Counted from the first letter of the stretch, positions 25,401 through 34,084 are shown. The stretch is DNA of 64,000 bases from Dermatemys mawii (GCA_007922305.1 ML677366.1:17088338-17152337); one strand, 5' to 3'. The notes: generated by a model not told the origin, from the sequence alone. Numbers and translations: made by a program.

Positions 25401-25920
25401 CCCCACAGCCTCCTGCTAGCCCCAGTTCTCCCTCTAGCTCTCTCCACAACCCCCTGCCCAGCCTCACTGTCCCCCTCTTCTGCCCAGCCCTCGTCCACAA
25501 GCCCCGCCAACTCTCACCACCTCCTCAGCCCCTGCCGGCTCCCGCCACCCCTTCCCCACAGCCCCTGTCGGCCCTCGCCCCCCACAGCCCCTCCTCTCCG
25601 GCTCGCCCCCCACCTCCCGTTCACCCCATTGCCCCGGCCCCTTCGCCCCTGCCCCTCACCTCCCGTTCACCCCATTGCCCCGGCCCCTTCGCCCCTGCCC
25701 CTCGCCCCCCACCTCCCGTTCACCCCCACGGCCCCTCCGCTTCGGCTCGCCCCCTAGGACCCTGCCGGCCCCGCCGACTGCCCTCCCCACGATCATAGGG
25801 GCCGGCGGCCGGGCCCGGCCCGGCATCGCCGGCGGAGCGCGCACGGCAGCCCCTTACCCGCGGGAGTAGCAGGGTCCAGAGAGCGGCCCACAGCAGCCAG
25901 GCCCGCCGCATCCTGCTCAT
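1341..25920 (-). CDS. SPPL2A: SPPL2A, signal peptide peptidase-like 2A (3' end outside window)
   Basis: Intramembrane GxGD aspartyl protease of late endosomes and lysosomes; mammalian SPPL2A cleaves type II membrane stubs such as CD74 and TNF. Twelve coding exons join in frame on the minus strand: 25858-25920, 21981-22100, 18775-18960, 17896-17985, 10781-10914, 8314-8465, 7129-7225, 5945-6046, 3665-3746, 3286-3360, 2115-2171, 1341-1440 (1258 nt, 419 codons + 1). Order: signal peptide (1-21), lumenal PA domain with N-glycosylation sequons NLT, NKT, NVT, then the multi-TM protease. Catalytic Asp355 sits in LLLLYDVFF and Asp415 in LLGFGD. Exon sequences match vertebrate SPPL2A better than SPPL2B (for example GILHASGNG, DKAVVV, VRLIFLAGFCIA, GYWSG). 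Mammalian SPPL2A is about 520 aa, so about 100 residues with the PAL motif lie left of position 1. Nothing suggests a pseudogene. Confidence 0.95.
1441..3285 (-). other. SPPL2A introns 10 and 11
   Basis: Introns on either side of exon 11 (2115-2171). AT-rich; I see no gene or clear repeat boundary. Confidence 0.6.
2115..2171 (-). CDS. SPPL2A: SPPL2A coding exon 11
   Basis: Nineteen codons, NGESIMIEVAAGPFGNSEK, phase 0/0, acceptor TTTCAG and donor GTATGA. This is the conserved hydrophilic loop between the two catalytic TM segments. Confidence 0.95.
3286..3360 (-). CDS. SPPL2A: SPPL2A coding exon 10 (catalytic YD motif)
   Basis: Twenty-five codons, LCVILLGLLLLYDVFFVFIT then PFITK. The YD motif supplies the first catalytic aspartate (residue 355 of this model). 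Acceptor GCCAG, donor GTAGGT. Confidence 0.96.
3665..3746 (-). CDS. SPPL2A: SPPL2A coding exon 9
   Basis: 82 nt. The first G completes the split Arg codon. It encodes WAWILQDILGVAFCLNLIKI then LKMPNFK, acceptor TTGTAG, donor GTACAG. It leads into the first catalytic TM segment. Confidence 0.95.
3958..4000 (+). repeat. Fragment of interspersed repeat tail
   Basis: TTAGTCTTTAAGGTGCCACA matches the tail of the fuller copy at 42228-42330. Short fragment. Confidence 0.4.
5121..5379. mobile_element. Composite foldback MITE (hAT-like ends)
   Basis: The outer ends CAGTGCTTCTATAT and ATATAGAAGCACTG are perfect 14-bp inverted repeats. The right part (5244-5379) is its own hairpin with arms of about 26 bases (GCTTCTATATCCTGGGAAAT). 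The left part contains another palindrome (AGCACTAAAAATTTCCC... to ...GGGAAATTTTTAGTGCT, about 5158-5239). Flanks TCCCCGAC and CCCCTGAC could be a diverged 8-bp target duplication. Confidence 0.75.
5945..6046 (-). CDS. SPPL2A: SPPL2A coding exon 8
   Basis: 102 nt, acceptor TTTTAG and donor GTATGT. It encodes SIEVRLIFLAGFCIATAVVW then AVFRNEDR, the strongly conserved VVWAVFRNED segment. Confidence 0.96.
6047..7128 (-). other. SPPL2A intron 7
   Basis: Carries the 124-bp MITE at 6191-6314; otherwise nothing recognised. Confidence 0.6.
6191..6314. mobile_element. hAT-type MITE, TAGGGTGACCAG family, copy 1
   Basis: The ends TAGGGTGACCAG and CTGGTCACCCTA are perfect inverted repeats, flanked by a perfect 8-bp duplication ACCAGAAT (6183-6190 and 6315-6322). 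An 8-bp duplication indicates hAT transposition. Internal sequence TTTTTCTTATATAGGCTC is shared with the other copies. Confidence 0.92.
7129..7225 (-). CDS. SPPL2A: SPPL2A coding exon 7
   Basis: 97 nt, acceptor TTCTAG and donor GTACTG. It encodes VYVIISVFCLASAMSLYNCL then SALIRKISFGQC, a TM helix and loop typical of SPPL2 proteins. Confidence 0.95.
7226..8313 (-). other. SPPL2A intron 6
   Basis: Carries the MITE at about 7529-7792; the rest is unassigned. Confidence 0.6.
7529..7792. mobile_element. Harbinger-like MITE, copy 1
   Basis: Starts GGGCAAGTCTACACTA after TAA. Internally it has the hairpin ACTTCAGCTACGCTATTCTC then ATAGCTGAAGTTGC, shared with the copies at 12804 and 62488. The right end has been replaced by another GGCCTGGTCTCA-type terminus. 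Confidence 0.65.
8314..8465 (-). CDS. SPPL2A: SPPL2A coding exon 6
   Basis: 152 nt. The phase fixes the acceptor at CAG|TGAG, restoring Leu-Glu-Asp-Leu-Lys. A charged cytosolic loop (EDRETRRTKEE) is followed by a TM helix ending in LYFFYKWL. Confidence 0.94.
8632..8935. mobile_element. Truncated hAT-like element
   Basis: Starts GAGGAAGGCAAACTACGGCC, the style of terminus seen in the GGGGTGGGCAAAC family at 46303, followed by GC-rich sequence unlike the flanks. No right terminus was found. Confidence 0.5.
9424..9513. mobile_element. MITE fragment related to 296-554
   Basis: Shares GCTCAGGGGTGTG and its inverted copy CACGCCCCTGAGC, forming a hairpin. Confidence 0.55.
9800..10110 (-). mobile_element. 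CR1-like LINE/SINE fragment
   Basis: AACACAGCCCATAGAACTTC, AAAACATCCAGTCTTG and AAGTTGTTCCAATGGTTAAT match, from memory, a common reptilian repeat read in reverse. Boundaries are approximate. Confidence 0.5.
10505..10690 (+). repeat. MIR/CORE-SINE-like element
   Basis: ATTCTACAAATGGAAAACCT, AGGCACAGGGAGACC, AATTGCCCAAAGTGTC and AACAGGGATTGAACTTCAGT follow the MIR consensus order. Confidence 0.6.
10781..10914 (-). CDS. SPPL2A: SPPL2A coding exon 5 (first TM segment)
   Basis: 134 nt, ending in phase 2 inside a Leu codon. It encodes INVTLYSPSLPEFDYSMVV, then IFLIAVLTVALGGYWSG, the first transmembrane helix of the protease half. Acceptor TTTCAG, donor GTAAGT. Confidence 0.95.
11229..11290. mobile_element. 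hAT terminus fragment (GGGATGGGCAAAC type)
   Basis: AGGGATGGGCAAACTTTTTG followed by GCCCAAGAGCCACATCTGGG resembles the 46303 element's end. The right boundary was not found. Confidence 0.5.
11630..11822. mobile_element. hAT MITE with long inverted repeats
   Basis: CAGTGGTAGGCAACCTGCGG with CCAGTGGATTACCCT...GCCTACCACTG forms near-complete inverted arms. Flanks GCTTAGAT and CCTCAGAT agree at 6 of 8 positions. The near-mirror ORFs on both strands are a by-product of the palindrome. Confidence 0.8.
12804..13098. mobile_element. Harbinger-like MITE, copy 2
   Basis: Ends GGGTATGTCTTCACTA and TAGTGTAGACCAGCCC are imperfect inverted repeats. Flanks are TAT and TAA (TWA-type). The internal hairpin ACTTCAGCTACATTATTCAC then GTAGCTGAAGTTGC lies at about 13024-13056. 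Confidence 0.75.
13993..14954 (+). mobile_element. Solo LTR (endogenous LTR retroelement)
   Basis: 962 bp starting TATCATAAATATCAAAGGG and ending GGAACGCTGACA, flanked by a perfect 5-bp duplication AGGTC (13988-13992 and 14955-14959). One end base is mutated from TG...CA. AATAAA is at about 14606. No internal coding region remains. The sequence agrees with a very common turtle LTR as I remember it. A hAT MITE sits inside. Confidence 0.82.
14119..14247. mobile_element. hAT-type MITE, TAGGGTGACCAG family, copy 2 (nested in LTR)
   Basis: Starts TAGGGTGACCAGAGGTCCTG and ends CTGGCCATCCTA. Flanks CCAGAAGG (14111-14118) and CCAGAAGT (14248-14255) match 7 of 8. It contains a C-run of about 14. Confidence 0.88.
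17896..17985 (-). CDS. SPPL2A: SPPL2A coding exon 4 (PA domain)
   Basis: Thirty codons, phase 0/0, acceptor TTTTAG and donor GTAAGT. It encodes SSPSGNKTDVQNVTIPVALV then RYNDIMDMQQ, with two sequons (NKT, NVT). This is the end of the PA domain. Confidence 0.93.
17986..18774 (-). other. SPPL2A intron 3
   Basis: AT-rich; no repeat or gene recognised. Confidence 0.6.
18775..18960 (-). CDS. SPPL2A: SPPL2A coding exon 3 (PA domain)
   Basis: Sixty-two codons, phase 0/0, donor GTAAGT. It contains sequon NLT and the PA-domain core IKDKAVVVMMGNCSSVDKAR followed by GAKILLIAS. Confidence 0.95.
18961..21980 (-). other. SPPL2A intron 2
   Basis: The left half (18961-20460) is AT-rich with no recognised feature. 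The right half is a CR1 LINE reaching to within about 90 bases of exon 2. Confidence 0.6.
20465..21890 (-). mobile_element. Degenerate CR1 LINE (ORF2 remnants and 3' end)
   Basis: Reads 21890 to 20465 on the minus strand. Reverse-transcriptase remnants include NKSPGPDDIHPRVLKELR (about 21340-21400), KKSAQCTVAVKKANRILGTI (about 20905-20965) and an antisense match for a KMIKDMEQLLYKERLKRLGL-type C-terminus near 20710-20790. The 3' end, GGTCAGACCAATGGTCCACC on the plus strand, is a typical reptile CR1 tail. Frameshifts and internal deletions make it inactive. Confidence 0.85.
21981..22100 (-). CDS. SPPL2A: SPPL2A coding exon 2
   Basis: Forty codons, phase 0/0, acceptor TTGTAG and donor GTAAGT. 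It encodes VNAQEGILHASGNG, then YCIRYNPSW and LPSTLDNV, the start of the lumenal PA domain. The acceptor was chosen so that VNAQ supplies the signal-peptidase site; a second AG 12 nt downstream would drop VNAQ. Confidence 0.92.
24517..24915 (+). mobile_element. Truncated DNA transposon, CAGTAACTCCTCACTTAA family
   Basis: The left end CAGTAACTCCTCACTTAA and following sequence (AAAGTTGTCCTGGTTAAT, GCTGATCACTTAGAGAACAT) match the complete copy at 47373-48223. The right half is missing. Confidence 0.75.
25611..25735. repeat. 46-bp C-rich minisatellite next to SPPL2A exon 1
   Basis: A unit beginning CACCTCCCGTTCACCCC starts at 25611, again at 25657 (46 bases on, near-identical) and again at 25710 (53 bases on, partly diverged). 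It lies in SPPL2A intron 1 just inside the donor. Confidence 0.75.
25858..25920 (-). CDS. SPPL2A: SPPL2A coding exon 1 (signal peptide)
   Basis: The ATG at 25920 opens 21 codons ending in LLLPR, followed by donor GTAAGG. The hydrophobic core AWLLWAALWTLLL is a signal peptide completed by VNAQ from exon 2. A second Met at residue 4 could also initiate. Confidence 0.88.
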
Positions 25921-27092
25921 CCTCCTCCGCCCGGGCAGCAGCCAACACCGCTTCGCCCTCCACCAACGGCCTTGCCGGCCCCGCCACCGCCTGTCCACGG
26001 AGCCTGCACAGCGCCGCCAGCAGAGCTCGTCCCGAGCCCGCGGCACTTCCTCTTCACCGGCTAGGTGGGAGGGGGAAGCCCGGCCAGAGCAGACATGTGA
26101 CAGCCCTTCCCCCGCTTCCGGCCCGCGGCATTGGGCGGCCGCCTCCTCCTCTGCCGGCAGCTCGGCCTGTCCGTCTGCATGTCGAGCGCGCCCATCCCCG
26201 TAGCGTCGGGCTGCCCTGAGCAGGCCTTGCCCAGCAGAGAAGCGAGGCCCCGCACGGTCCGAGCCGCCTGTGCCCCCTCCCCAACCCTGGACAAGCCTTT
26301 TCGGCGAGGAGGGTGGGGATGACGGGGGAGGTCTTTGGTGAAGCGGGGGAAGAAGGGTGGGACTGTTGTCCCTATTGCCCGCCAGCAAAGGGTTGGGCTG
26401 CTGCATTGAATTCCTAAGGCCCTGGACAAGGCCAGGCCCCCCCATCCTGCTGTCAAGGTGAGCCCTAGCTGGGACCTAAAACAGGGCTCTCCCCCCGTTG
26501 AGTGTTCCCCCTTCTGACAGCTGCAGCGTCCCTCTGGAGTGATGCTGCTGCAACATTAAACAAGGAGCCTGTGGAGCATGCAAAGGGCTTGTGTTATGGT
26601 TTCAGTTTCTGTTGCCAAACATCGGGTCCCCTGCCTGTTGCTGAGCTTACAGGTGTCCTTCACTGCCCCTCAAACACATATACACTGAGGCTGGGCTCCT
26701 TTCTATACTACCTTCCACACTTTGCTTCTTCTGGAGGCTCCTCCCTTTACTGCTACCTCTATACTCTCCTCCTGTAATGAAGGAAACAGTTGATGTGCCT
26801 CCCAAGCAATACTATAGCTCTGTCTCCCACTGTTTGATGCTTTTCTTAAAGTCCCAGAGCTCACGTACATGACATTCTCAGCTTTCATTTTTTTAAAGAA
26901 TAAGTTTGTAACTCTATATTCCTACAGGATAATGGCATATTCCAATGGTCTTCATGGGAGACTGACCTCTGTGTTTACTCCTTTCTTTGCCAAGGACAAA
27001 GCAGAAAGGAAAAGAGAAACTCTTTTCAAAGGCTTTGGTCAGCAAGTGTTACTGCAGAATCCCACCAAAACTCCCAAGGGCTGTGAAAGAGG

Positions 27093-27221
27093 CACGGGGT
27101 GCTGGAACAATTTGTATAGTGGAGATACTGAGAGTCATTGAATAAAACTAAACCCCATATATAATGGAAACCACTTCAAGATGGGGGTGCAACAGCACCA
27201 CTCCTACTTCCAGCACCTATG
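27093..27221. mobile_element. hAT MITE with perfect 8-bp target duplication
   Basis: Ends CACGGGGTGCTGGAA and TTCCAGCACCTATG. Both sides carry GAAAGAGG (27085-27092 and 27222-27229). 129 bp, noncoding. Confidence 0.9.
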
Positions 27222-28589
27222 GAAAGAGGGGAGGGAAAATAGCAAAACACCACAAAAAATTAAAAGTTAAATTACACTCAGCACAGCTGGACTGGGGGGA
27301 AAATGGCTAGTGTTGTGCAGGTAGAGCACTTGGTATGAAGTCAATCAGTCCTTTGGACACTAGTTTCCAACTCCAACTGTATATGAAATAGTGACCTAAA
27401 AATGACAAGTCCTGTTACCAGTATTCCAGGCCATCAAGTCCCTGATGCATACCTCTGTGTGTGCTGCTTTTCCTGTGTGTCACCTGACAATTTCTGGATA
27501 ATAAACTAGTAGCCCGTCTGTTATTCATTTTTAATAGCACTGCTCTGAAACTCTTATTTATTCTTTATACATCACTACAGTTGTATGGAGCTATTCAAAA
27601 CTGACAACAAAAAAGCCCAATCCTGCCAGATGCTCAGCACCTTCCAAAGTGGGAGTCAAGGACACTCAGCACCTCTCAGCCTCAGGCCCAAGATCCCTAC
27701 AATCTTTTCTGAGGAGCATATTAAACCCTTTTCAAATGCAATTCATTGTATGGGAATGATGAAGGTAAAGATTTCTTTTATAGCAACAACACTGAAAAAA
27801 AACCAGGGAAGACCAGTGATACTATCAGCTAGTATATTGGTTTCAAGAAAGTGAAGTAACTGGGGAAACAAACAACACATATATATAATTACTGTATTCA
27901 TGAACAAACAATGGTTATTAGTTGTTTTATGTGGGGAGGGGGAGAAGAGAGAGAGAGAGCTTGTGTGCGTGTGATTTCCCCCACATTGCATACGGTTGAT
28001 TTAAAAACCAAATAGAAATAAAAATGTAGCATCCAGAGGCAATTCCCCACCCTAGTATTGCAAGTTTACAGTAAATCATATTTTTGGCCCTAGGAACTGG
28101 AATTGTTTTGAAATATAATTCTGTAAATAATTACTATTTTGATCTACAGAAGGTATTTTTACTTTGACTATGCCAAACAAGCATTTTCTCTCAGTAACAT
28201 TCAGAACTTTGTTCCAGTGTCAGCAAAAGATAGATTGTAAGTGGTCTTGTCTCCCATTTTAGCATGCTTAAACAGTGAGACGTAATGATACACTCTAACA
28301 GACTGACAATATCCTGAACAAACCTTATGGAATTAAAATAAACTGTATTGAATTAGGGTTAACTCTACTGGGGTACTTTGTATTCAAAATGCAATTGTGC
28401 AGGTGGTGGTGTGGCATTATCTGTACCTTCTCTAGAGGGAGGGGGCTGCTAATGAACTTCCTCCATTATCAGCCTTTGAAATCATTCCCCCTGGAAAAAT
28501 ATGGATTTTGTTCAAACTGGATTTTCTAGAGACCATGTATTTCTAAAAGGTATGCTGTAGGAATTGTTTTGGGGAAGTTCTATGGCTTG

Positions 28590-28655
28590 TTTTATACAGG
28601 AGGCCAGACTAGATGATCACACTGGAACCTTCTGGCCTTGGAATCTATGAATTTC
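28590..28655 (+). repeat. CR1 3'-tail fragment
   Basis: CAGACTAGATGATCACACTG then GAATCTATGAATTTC follows the CR1 3' end with its ATTCTATGA-type terminus. Confidence 0.6.
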
Positions 28656-29488
28656 TTTTGTTGAAGAATCTGGATGGTTTCCATTCACATTTTTGCTGGT
28701 ATTTTGTAGTGCTGAGTTTCTTGCAAATGTCAGCTTGAAAATATCTCCCTTTTTAAGGTACCAAAACCCACTCCTGTTAATTCTGAATACATTTCAGATC
28801 AGGTTGTGGCCTTAGTTACAGCAGTATAAACCCAAAGTAACCCTACTAATTTCATTTTAAATCAGTGAGGCTATTCCCATCACACAACTGTAACTGAGAT
28901 CAGAATCTCTGTCCCTCTTTCTAGATAAATAGAAAGATGATGCCTTTTGTGCTGGCAGTAGGTTAATATTTTTTAGGTCAGCCACTTGGATAGGTACAGA
29001 TAAGCAATCCCAGAATTAAAGTAGAGTACACATATTCTTGAGTATTATGTAAATGAAGACATTCCATCATTACCTCACTTAGAGGAAAGTATGTTATTAT
29101 TTTAACAGCTTATGTGGAAATTAGCATTAAAGGGCATAACTTCAATGGTACCTTTGCTTGAATAAGGAGTGGGACTTTAGTAATAATCTTTACCCACATA
29201 ATCTTCTTGCCTGTCCAGTTTAGTTTTATATGGAAGTATCATAGGTGAATTTAACATTAGTCAATGTAAAAAAAAATAAAATAAAATCTAGAAAAGCTAC
29301 TTGCTTACATTTTCATTAAAATTATTTCAAAATACAATATCCAAACCCTCTAGTCTAGTAATTAGAATATTTGGGAATACAGGTTTGAAGCCTGTAATTC
29401 TGTGACATTTCAGATAGGTGACTAGGGACACAGAGCTGGTCCCTCTGTACATAGACCACTGCCTTCTGCTAGGCAGAATTTGAGCTAC

Positions 29489-29600
29489 AACGTGGGCAAG
29501 GTAATATCTTTTATTGGACCAATTTCTGTTGGTGAGAGAGAAAAACTTTTGAGTCTTTCATATCTGGGAAACTTAATCAGACTGTTATAGCTAAATACAA
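29489..29600 (+). repeat. Interspersed repeat fragment
   Basis: GGGCAAGGTAATATCTTTTA then TTGGACCAATTTCTGTTGGT and GAGAGAG is a stereotyped reptile repeat segment. Class not assigned. Confidence 0.45.
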
Positions 29601-31049
29601 CATGGAACAGATTTGAGCAAAGTTCAATTTGTTAAGCATTTTATCTTTATTTTTCTGACTTTAATACCCCATTTATAGTTACTTAAAATCTCTTTGTTAT
29701 TGAATGAATTTGTTTTGTTCTTTAGTCAAAAGTAATCCAGTGTTGTGAATTGTTTTGATAACTTCATTTAAGGTGGCAAGCTGTTGAGTTTTGATCCCCT
29801 TAGAGGGGCAACAGACCTAGTATATCTGGACTGTTCAGGAGAGGGCTGAACAATGCAAAACATGTTTTTTGGGGAAAATCCAGGCGTGCGAATGTGTTAG
29901 GGTTACCCTACAAATAGTAACCAAGGCTGCTGGAAGCCACTATGACTGGTATTTACTGACAAGCTGCTGGAGTCAGAGCTGGAGGGCCAGGGCTGTGGCT
30001 TTACACAGATACTCAGGGTGTGACCTGCCTGCTGGCAGACTGATTATACGTTACCAAAGTTGGAAGTTACAACAGCGAAGCAGTGCGAGGCACCTAAGGT
30101 TGCAGAATTGGAGCTAGTCACAAACAGATGTCAGGCTAACAGCTACAAGAGATTCTGCCTTATCTGAAGTAAGAGGGACCTAGACTTTTGGTCTGTTGTT
30201 TTCAGTGGTTGTGGCGTATAACATGAACAATAGCCATGAAGCAGGCACTAGGGTAGTTCCAATAAATAATACAGGGCCAGATGTGTTACAGTATTCATTA
30301 ATGGCTTCAGGGCTGGATTAAGGTAATCCAGGACCCAAGGCACACCATGGCATGAAGCCCCTCATGGCTCTGTCCATGTAGCCCTGTCTCTGGGCTATGG
30401 TCCCACCCCTGACTTGAGAGTGGCAGTAGCAATAGGTCTCCCACCACTTCCCAGAGAGTGAGGAGCTGTGGTCTAGTCTGTACTTCCTTGCAGAGCAGCA
30501 GCAGCGTCCTCCCTCTCCTTGAGGGTAGCTGGGTACTTCCTGTCCCCCAGAGAAGCCAGAGTGGCAACAGGTATGCACCTGCCAGTATTTTACACTCCCA
30601 CCGCTTCTTGGATGCATGAGTCTAGGCCCCTGAACACCTTTTCCCTTGCTAGACCAGTATGGGCAGAGGGCCCCAAGTGCAGTAGGCCTTGGAATTAATA
30701 TGTCACATGAGATGGATGGGACAATTCATACTTCTTAGAGGCATCACTGCAGTCTTAGGTAGAGGTCACTGCATCAGTTACATTCAAATTAGGTTTTGTT
30801 AGTTTCCAGACGTTTAATTTGTTTCAAATTAATGTTAATTGACAGGTAAAGTTTCTTAGTGGTAAGCTGTCCCCTTGCAGCACATTGCACTGAGTAAAAC
30901 CCCAACTTCTGAAAACCCATAAATGAAGAGGCAAGATTGCTTATGCAACTTTAACCCTGCCCTCATATGCCCCAGTAACACACATACCTGTACTCTGCCA
31001 CCCCCACAGTTTACCTAGCACAGCTGAAGGTCCCAGGGGGGTTGGCATG

Positions 31050-31315
31050 CATGGAGGTTGCAGTGCACTGGCAGAGCTGTGGAGTGCAGGGGTACTGGAA
31101 TACAGGGTGACAGTCACTGGCAAGGCAAAACTCTGTCACCCTGTACTCCAGGGGGTGGGAAGACACTGGCAGAGCTGGGGGTGGGCTGCACTGACAGAGC
31201 TGGAGATTCAGGATATTTAAGGTGCACTAGCAAAGCTGGGGCTGCAGGGGGTTGGAGCACACTGGCAGAGCTAGGGCTGCAGGAAGCTTGGAGAGCACTG
31301 ACTATGCTGGGGGTA
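31050..31315. repeat. Degenerate tandem repeat, unit about 45 bp
   Basis: Five or more diverged units around CACTGGCAGAGCTGGGGCTG. The ORF crossing this tract is not credible as a gene. Confidence 0.6.
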
Positions 31316-31776
31316 TTATACCTCCTTCACCTGAACCCTCAACTTCTCTCAGCTGCCTTAAGTCATCCCCTTCCCCCTAAGCTTTCTCCCTTTGCTACTA
31401 CCCCAAACTGCTCTTTTCCTTCCCTTCTCCCACTCCTCTTCCTCCTAATGCCTCTCCCCACCCAGGACAAATTCACATCTAATTCCCCCCCCCAATACTT
31501 TGATTGCATTCCCTCTGAAATGAAATTGCCACCCATGATTCACAAATTACAGCAACCTTCCCCCACTCAGTCCAAAACTTTTGTCATAGGTAGAGCTCGT
31601 GATTAATTTATCCTTAGCTATGCTATGGCAGGGTAAGTTCACAGCCATCTCAAGTTCTGTGATTCATACAGTTATTAATACCATCAGTTTAACAATACAG
31701 AGCAACAGAAAGATACAAATTGTGGCAATGGGTCTGTAACTAAGGAGCCCCTTGGTCAAACAATCCCAAATCTTGG

Positions 31777-32242
31777 TCACTAATGCTACCCTGTCACCCT
31801 ATGAGGCACCCCAAGCTTCAAAGCAATCTGATTAATGGCTTGGATTTTAGAGCATTTCCAAGAGTTGAGCTTCAAAGCATACTAAATGGTGAGAATGGAA
31901 ACATTACAGCTATTTCTGTATTGGCACATGTACAGTGTACAACGTACTTTTTCTTAAATATTGTACTCACTCGGGGTCTCCCAAAAATTTAGTGGGATTC
32001 ATGCACTACCTTGGGGAAAGACTCTTAATTCCATTTTGATCAACTAATAATGAATAGTTTGATCTCTAACACAGGCTATAACTAACCAACCCACCTAGAA
32101 GCATTTTTAAAAAAAATAAAATAAATGGCTATTTTTCCCCCACAGGTCATGTCTCCAGAACCCCCACCCAAATTTGGAAGAATTTGTATCACTAACCCTA
32201 CCCTGCACCCTCTGGAGGCACACTAAATTTCAAACAAATCCA
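31777..32242. repeat. Diverged direct repeat pair
   Basis: TCACTAATGCTACCCTGTCA then CCCTATGAGGCACC (31777-31810) recurs as TCACTAACCCTACCCTGCAC then CCTCTGGAGGCAC (32189-32221), each followed by AA(G/A)(C/T)TTCAAA. Possibly two halves of one old element. Confidence 0.5.
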
Positions 32243-32386
32243 CCTAAGCATATATGTTTCTAGAGGACTTACAATAGTTAACTTTTTAACAGATGTCTTG
32301 AGACAGCTATGAATAAGTAGCAGATAGGATATGGTTACAAAAAACCCTCAACTTACAGACTAAGGCTAGTGGTGTTGAATTGATGG

Positions 32387-32508
32387 TAAGTGACCAGATA
32401 TCCTGATTTTATAGGGACAGTCCCTACTTTGGGGTCTTTTCTTATATAGGTTCTTATTATCCCTCACCCCCATCCTAATTTTTTTACACTTGCTCTCTGG
32501 TCACCCTA
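32387..32508. mobile_element. hAT-type MITE, TAGGGTGACCAG family, copy 3
   Basis: Starts TAAGTGACCAGATATCCTGA and ends CTGGTCACCCTA. Internal CTTATATAGG is conserved. The flanking duplication is eroded (ATTGATGG against ATGATGCA). Confidence 0.8.
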
Positions 32509-34078
32509 ATGATGCACTATTCTGTTTTTTTCAGCTATCAGCATATTATGTTAGAACTTGTCTTCAAGAAGCTGAAGGCTTTTCATTTTCTTACAATAGA
32601 AGCAAAGTTTACAGCTTTGACTAGTTGAAGTTGGCTGTTTAGGCAGCATGAATCTGATTAGAGCTAGTCATCTTCCACTTAACAGGGCACTATTTCCCTT
32701 TCTCTCTAGTCCATGTCATGAATGTTATCCTGCTAGCTTGTCTAGCAAGTGTGGATTCCCTCAAGACTAGGGCTTAAATTCAGCTGAAGCAGAGCAGTAG
32801 CAAATATTTTCAGATCTCCTGGAGTTTAATAGTATGGTGGTGGGGAGAGAGGAGTGGACCCTTGCTCAGCCCCATAAGTGTTAACAGCTCTGAGTTTCTT
32901 GTTTTTAAGATGACAAATCCTACAATATGTTCTTTATCACATCTATTAGAGTTCTGAAACTGGTTATGCCTCCTCTGTCTAAGGTGGGGTAGAAAATAAA
33001 ATGTTAGTTCAGGCTAATGAGAATGTACTTTAGAACCTGCTCAAACCAAGCAAGGAGGGTTGTTTTTCAAATGTGTACAAGATACAAGCAGAAGTATGTA
33101 GCTGAGCTTGCAAGGTGATGTTTATTGAACATTTACAGTATTTATGATTCAAAAACCAAGTTGGAAAAACTTGGTTATGGCAGATCTTGGACTTGTCAGA
33201 ATTACAGATAAGATTAGACTATAGTTTGCTATTTAAAAACAGAGCATGTATTCTAATCTGATAGACACATATGCCAAAAGAGTAATTAAACTTTGCTTTG
33301 TGTAGTTACTATACAGTTAGTTTGGAAAATTAAAGCAAGAATAGTGTTCAATTCATTTGAAAGAATGTTTCTCTATTCTGCTATAAGATCTTTGGCCTTC
33401 TCATCAGCTGAGGGGAAGGCTAAAGATCTTATAGCAATATGTATAGGCTAACACATTTCAGTGACAGAAGACCTCTAATTTATAGGAGAGTCACATGACA
33501 GTGGTCAGATCATATTGTGTTGAATGATATTTTAACATGTGAAGGCCTGTCTTTTAAAGACAAAGCTGAAGGCCTGAGCTTATTCCTGTTGAAATAAATG
33601 AGTTCCACTGACTTACCATGTGTCTTGTCATGATCTAAAGTTAGCAACAATTCAAGTTCATGAACTTAGTGAAAATCAAAGCAGCAAGTTACAATCACTT
33701 AAGTTGATGCATCCATACCAACTGCACAGTTTGAGAGGACAACTGTCTATTACCCAAGGGGAAAAAAAAGTATAGATGCACTTGTGACAGTGATTATGGA
33801 TTTAGTCACTTCAAGGGATACTTAAACTTGTTGCTTCTGGCCTTCATATGACTATTTAACAGAAGCAACATCTCAGAGTGCCAGCATTGTACATATATCA
33901 AATATACCCAGACTACAGTTTAGCATTTAAGTGTCAAATGTGGTAGTTCTTTGAGAAGTGATTAAGACTAGTCTACCTATTTTCTCTTTAATTTAGGCCA
34001 TTACATCATCTACTTCAGTTAAAAAAGGTTATCAAGAACTGCCAATGCATTTAAAAAACAAAGTAATCAGAGACTAGT

Positions 34079-34084
34079 TTTATT
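34079..34084 (-). terminator. Candidate poly(A) signal of the CDC42SE-like gene
   Basis: AATAAA on the minus strand about 1 kb past the stop, in AT-rich sequence without obvious repeats. The choice among such signals is uncertain. Confidence 0.3.

Larger units (their letters stand above)
22101..25857 (-). other. SPPL2A intron 1
   Basis: AT-rich to 24.5 kb with nothing recognised, then a truncated DNA transposon (24517-24915), then C-rich sequence leading into the CpG region. Confidence 0.6.
25400..26450. promoter_or_regulatory. CpG-rich 5' region of SPPL2A
   Basis: GC-rich, CpG-dense sequence surrounds SPPL2A exon 1, densest at 25.6-26.3 kb. On the plus strand ATTGG directly abuts a GC box near 26129, about 200 bases upstream of the SPPL2A start codon. 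The long ORFs here follow from base composition. The transcription start is not pinned. Confidence 0.7.
26451..34078. other. Intergenic region between SPPL2A and the CDC42SE-like gene
   Basis: No exon was recognised on either strand. It holds a MITE with perfect duplication (27093), CR1 and other repeat tails (28590, 29489), a GC-rich tandem tract (31050), a diverged direct repeat (31777/32189) and a MITE (32387). The 29870-30700 stretch looks repeat-derived but unassigned. Confidence 0.6.

Noticed and set aside
25277..25798. 173-aa proline/serine-rich ORF, plus strand
   Set aside because: Low-complexity C-rich sequence and minisatellite beside a CpG island; no domain, and the frame follows composition.
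25720..26445. 241-aa minus-strand ORF spanning SPPL2A exon 1
   Set aside because: Only its MSRMRRAWLLW part is real (exon 1); the rest is GC-rich 5' region and intron with no similarity.
30307..30617. Overlapping minus-strand ORFs of 86-99 aa
   Set aside because: Repeat-like region with no domain; frames are not supported by splice sites or similarity.
31058..31606. 182-aa plus-strand ORF
   Set aside because: Made of the degenerate tandem repeat followed by C-rich low-complexity sequence.
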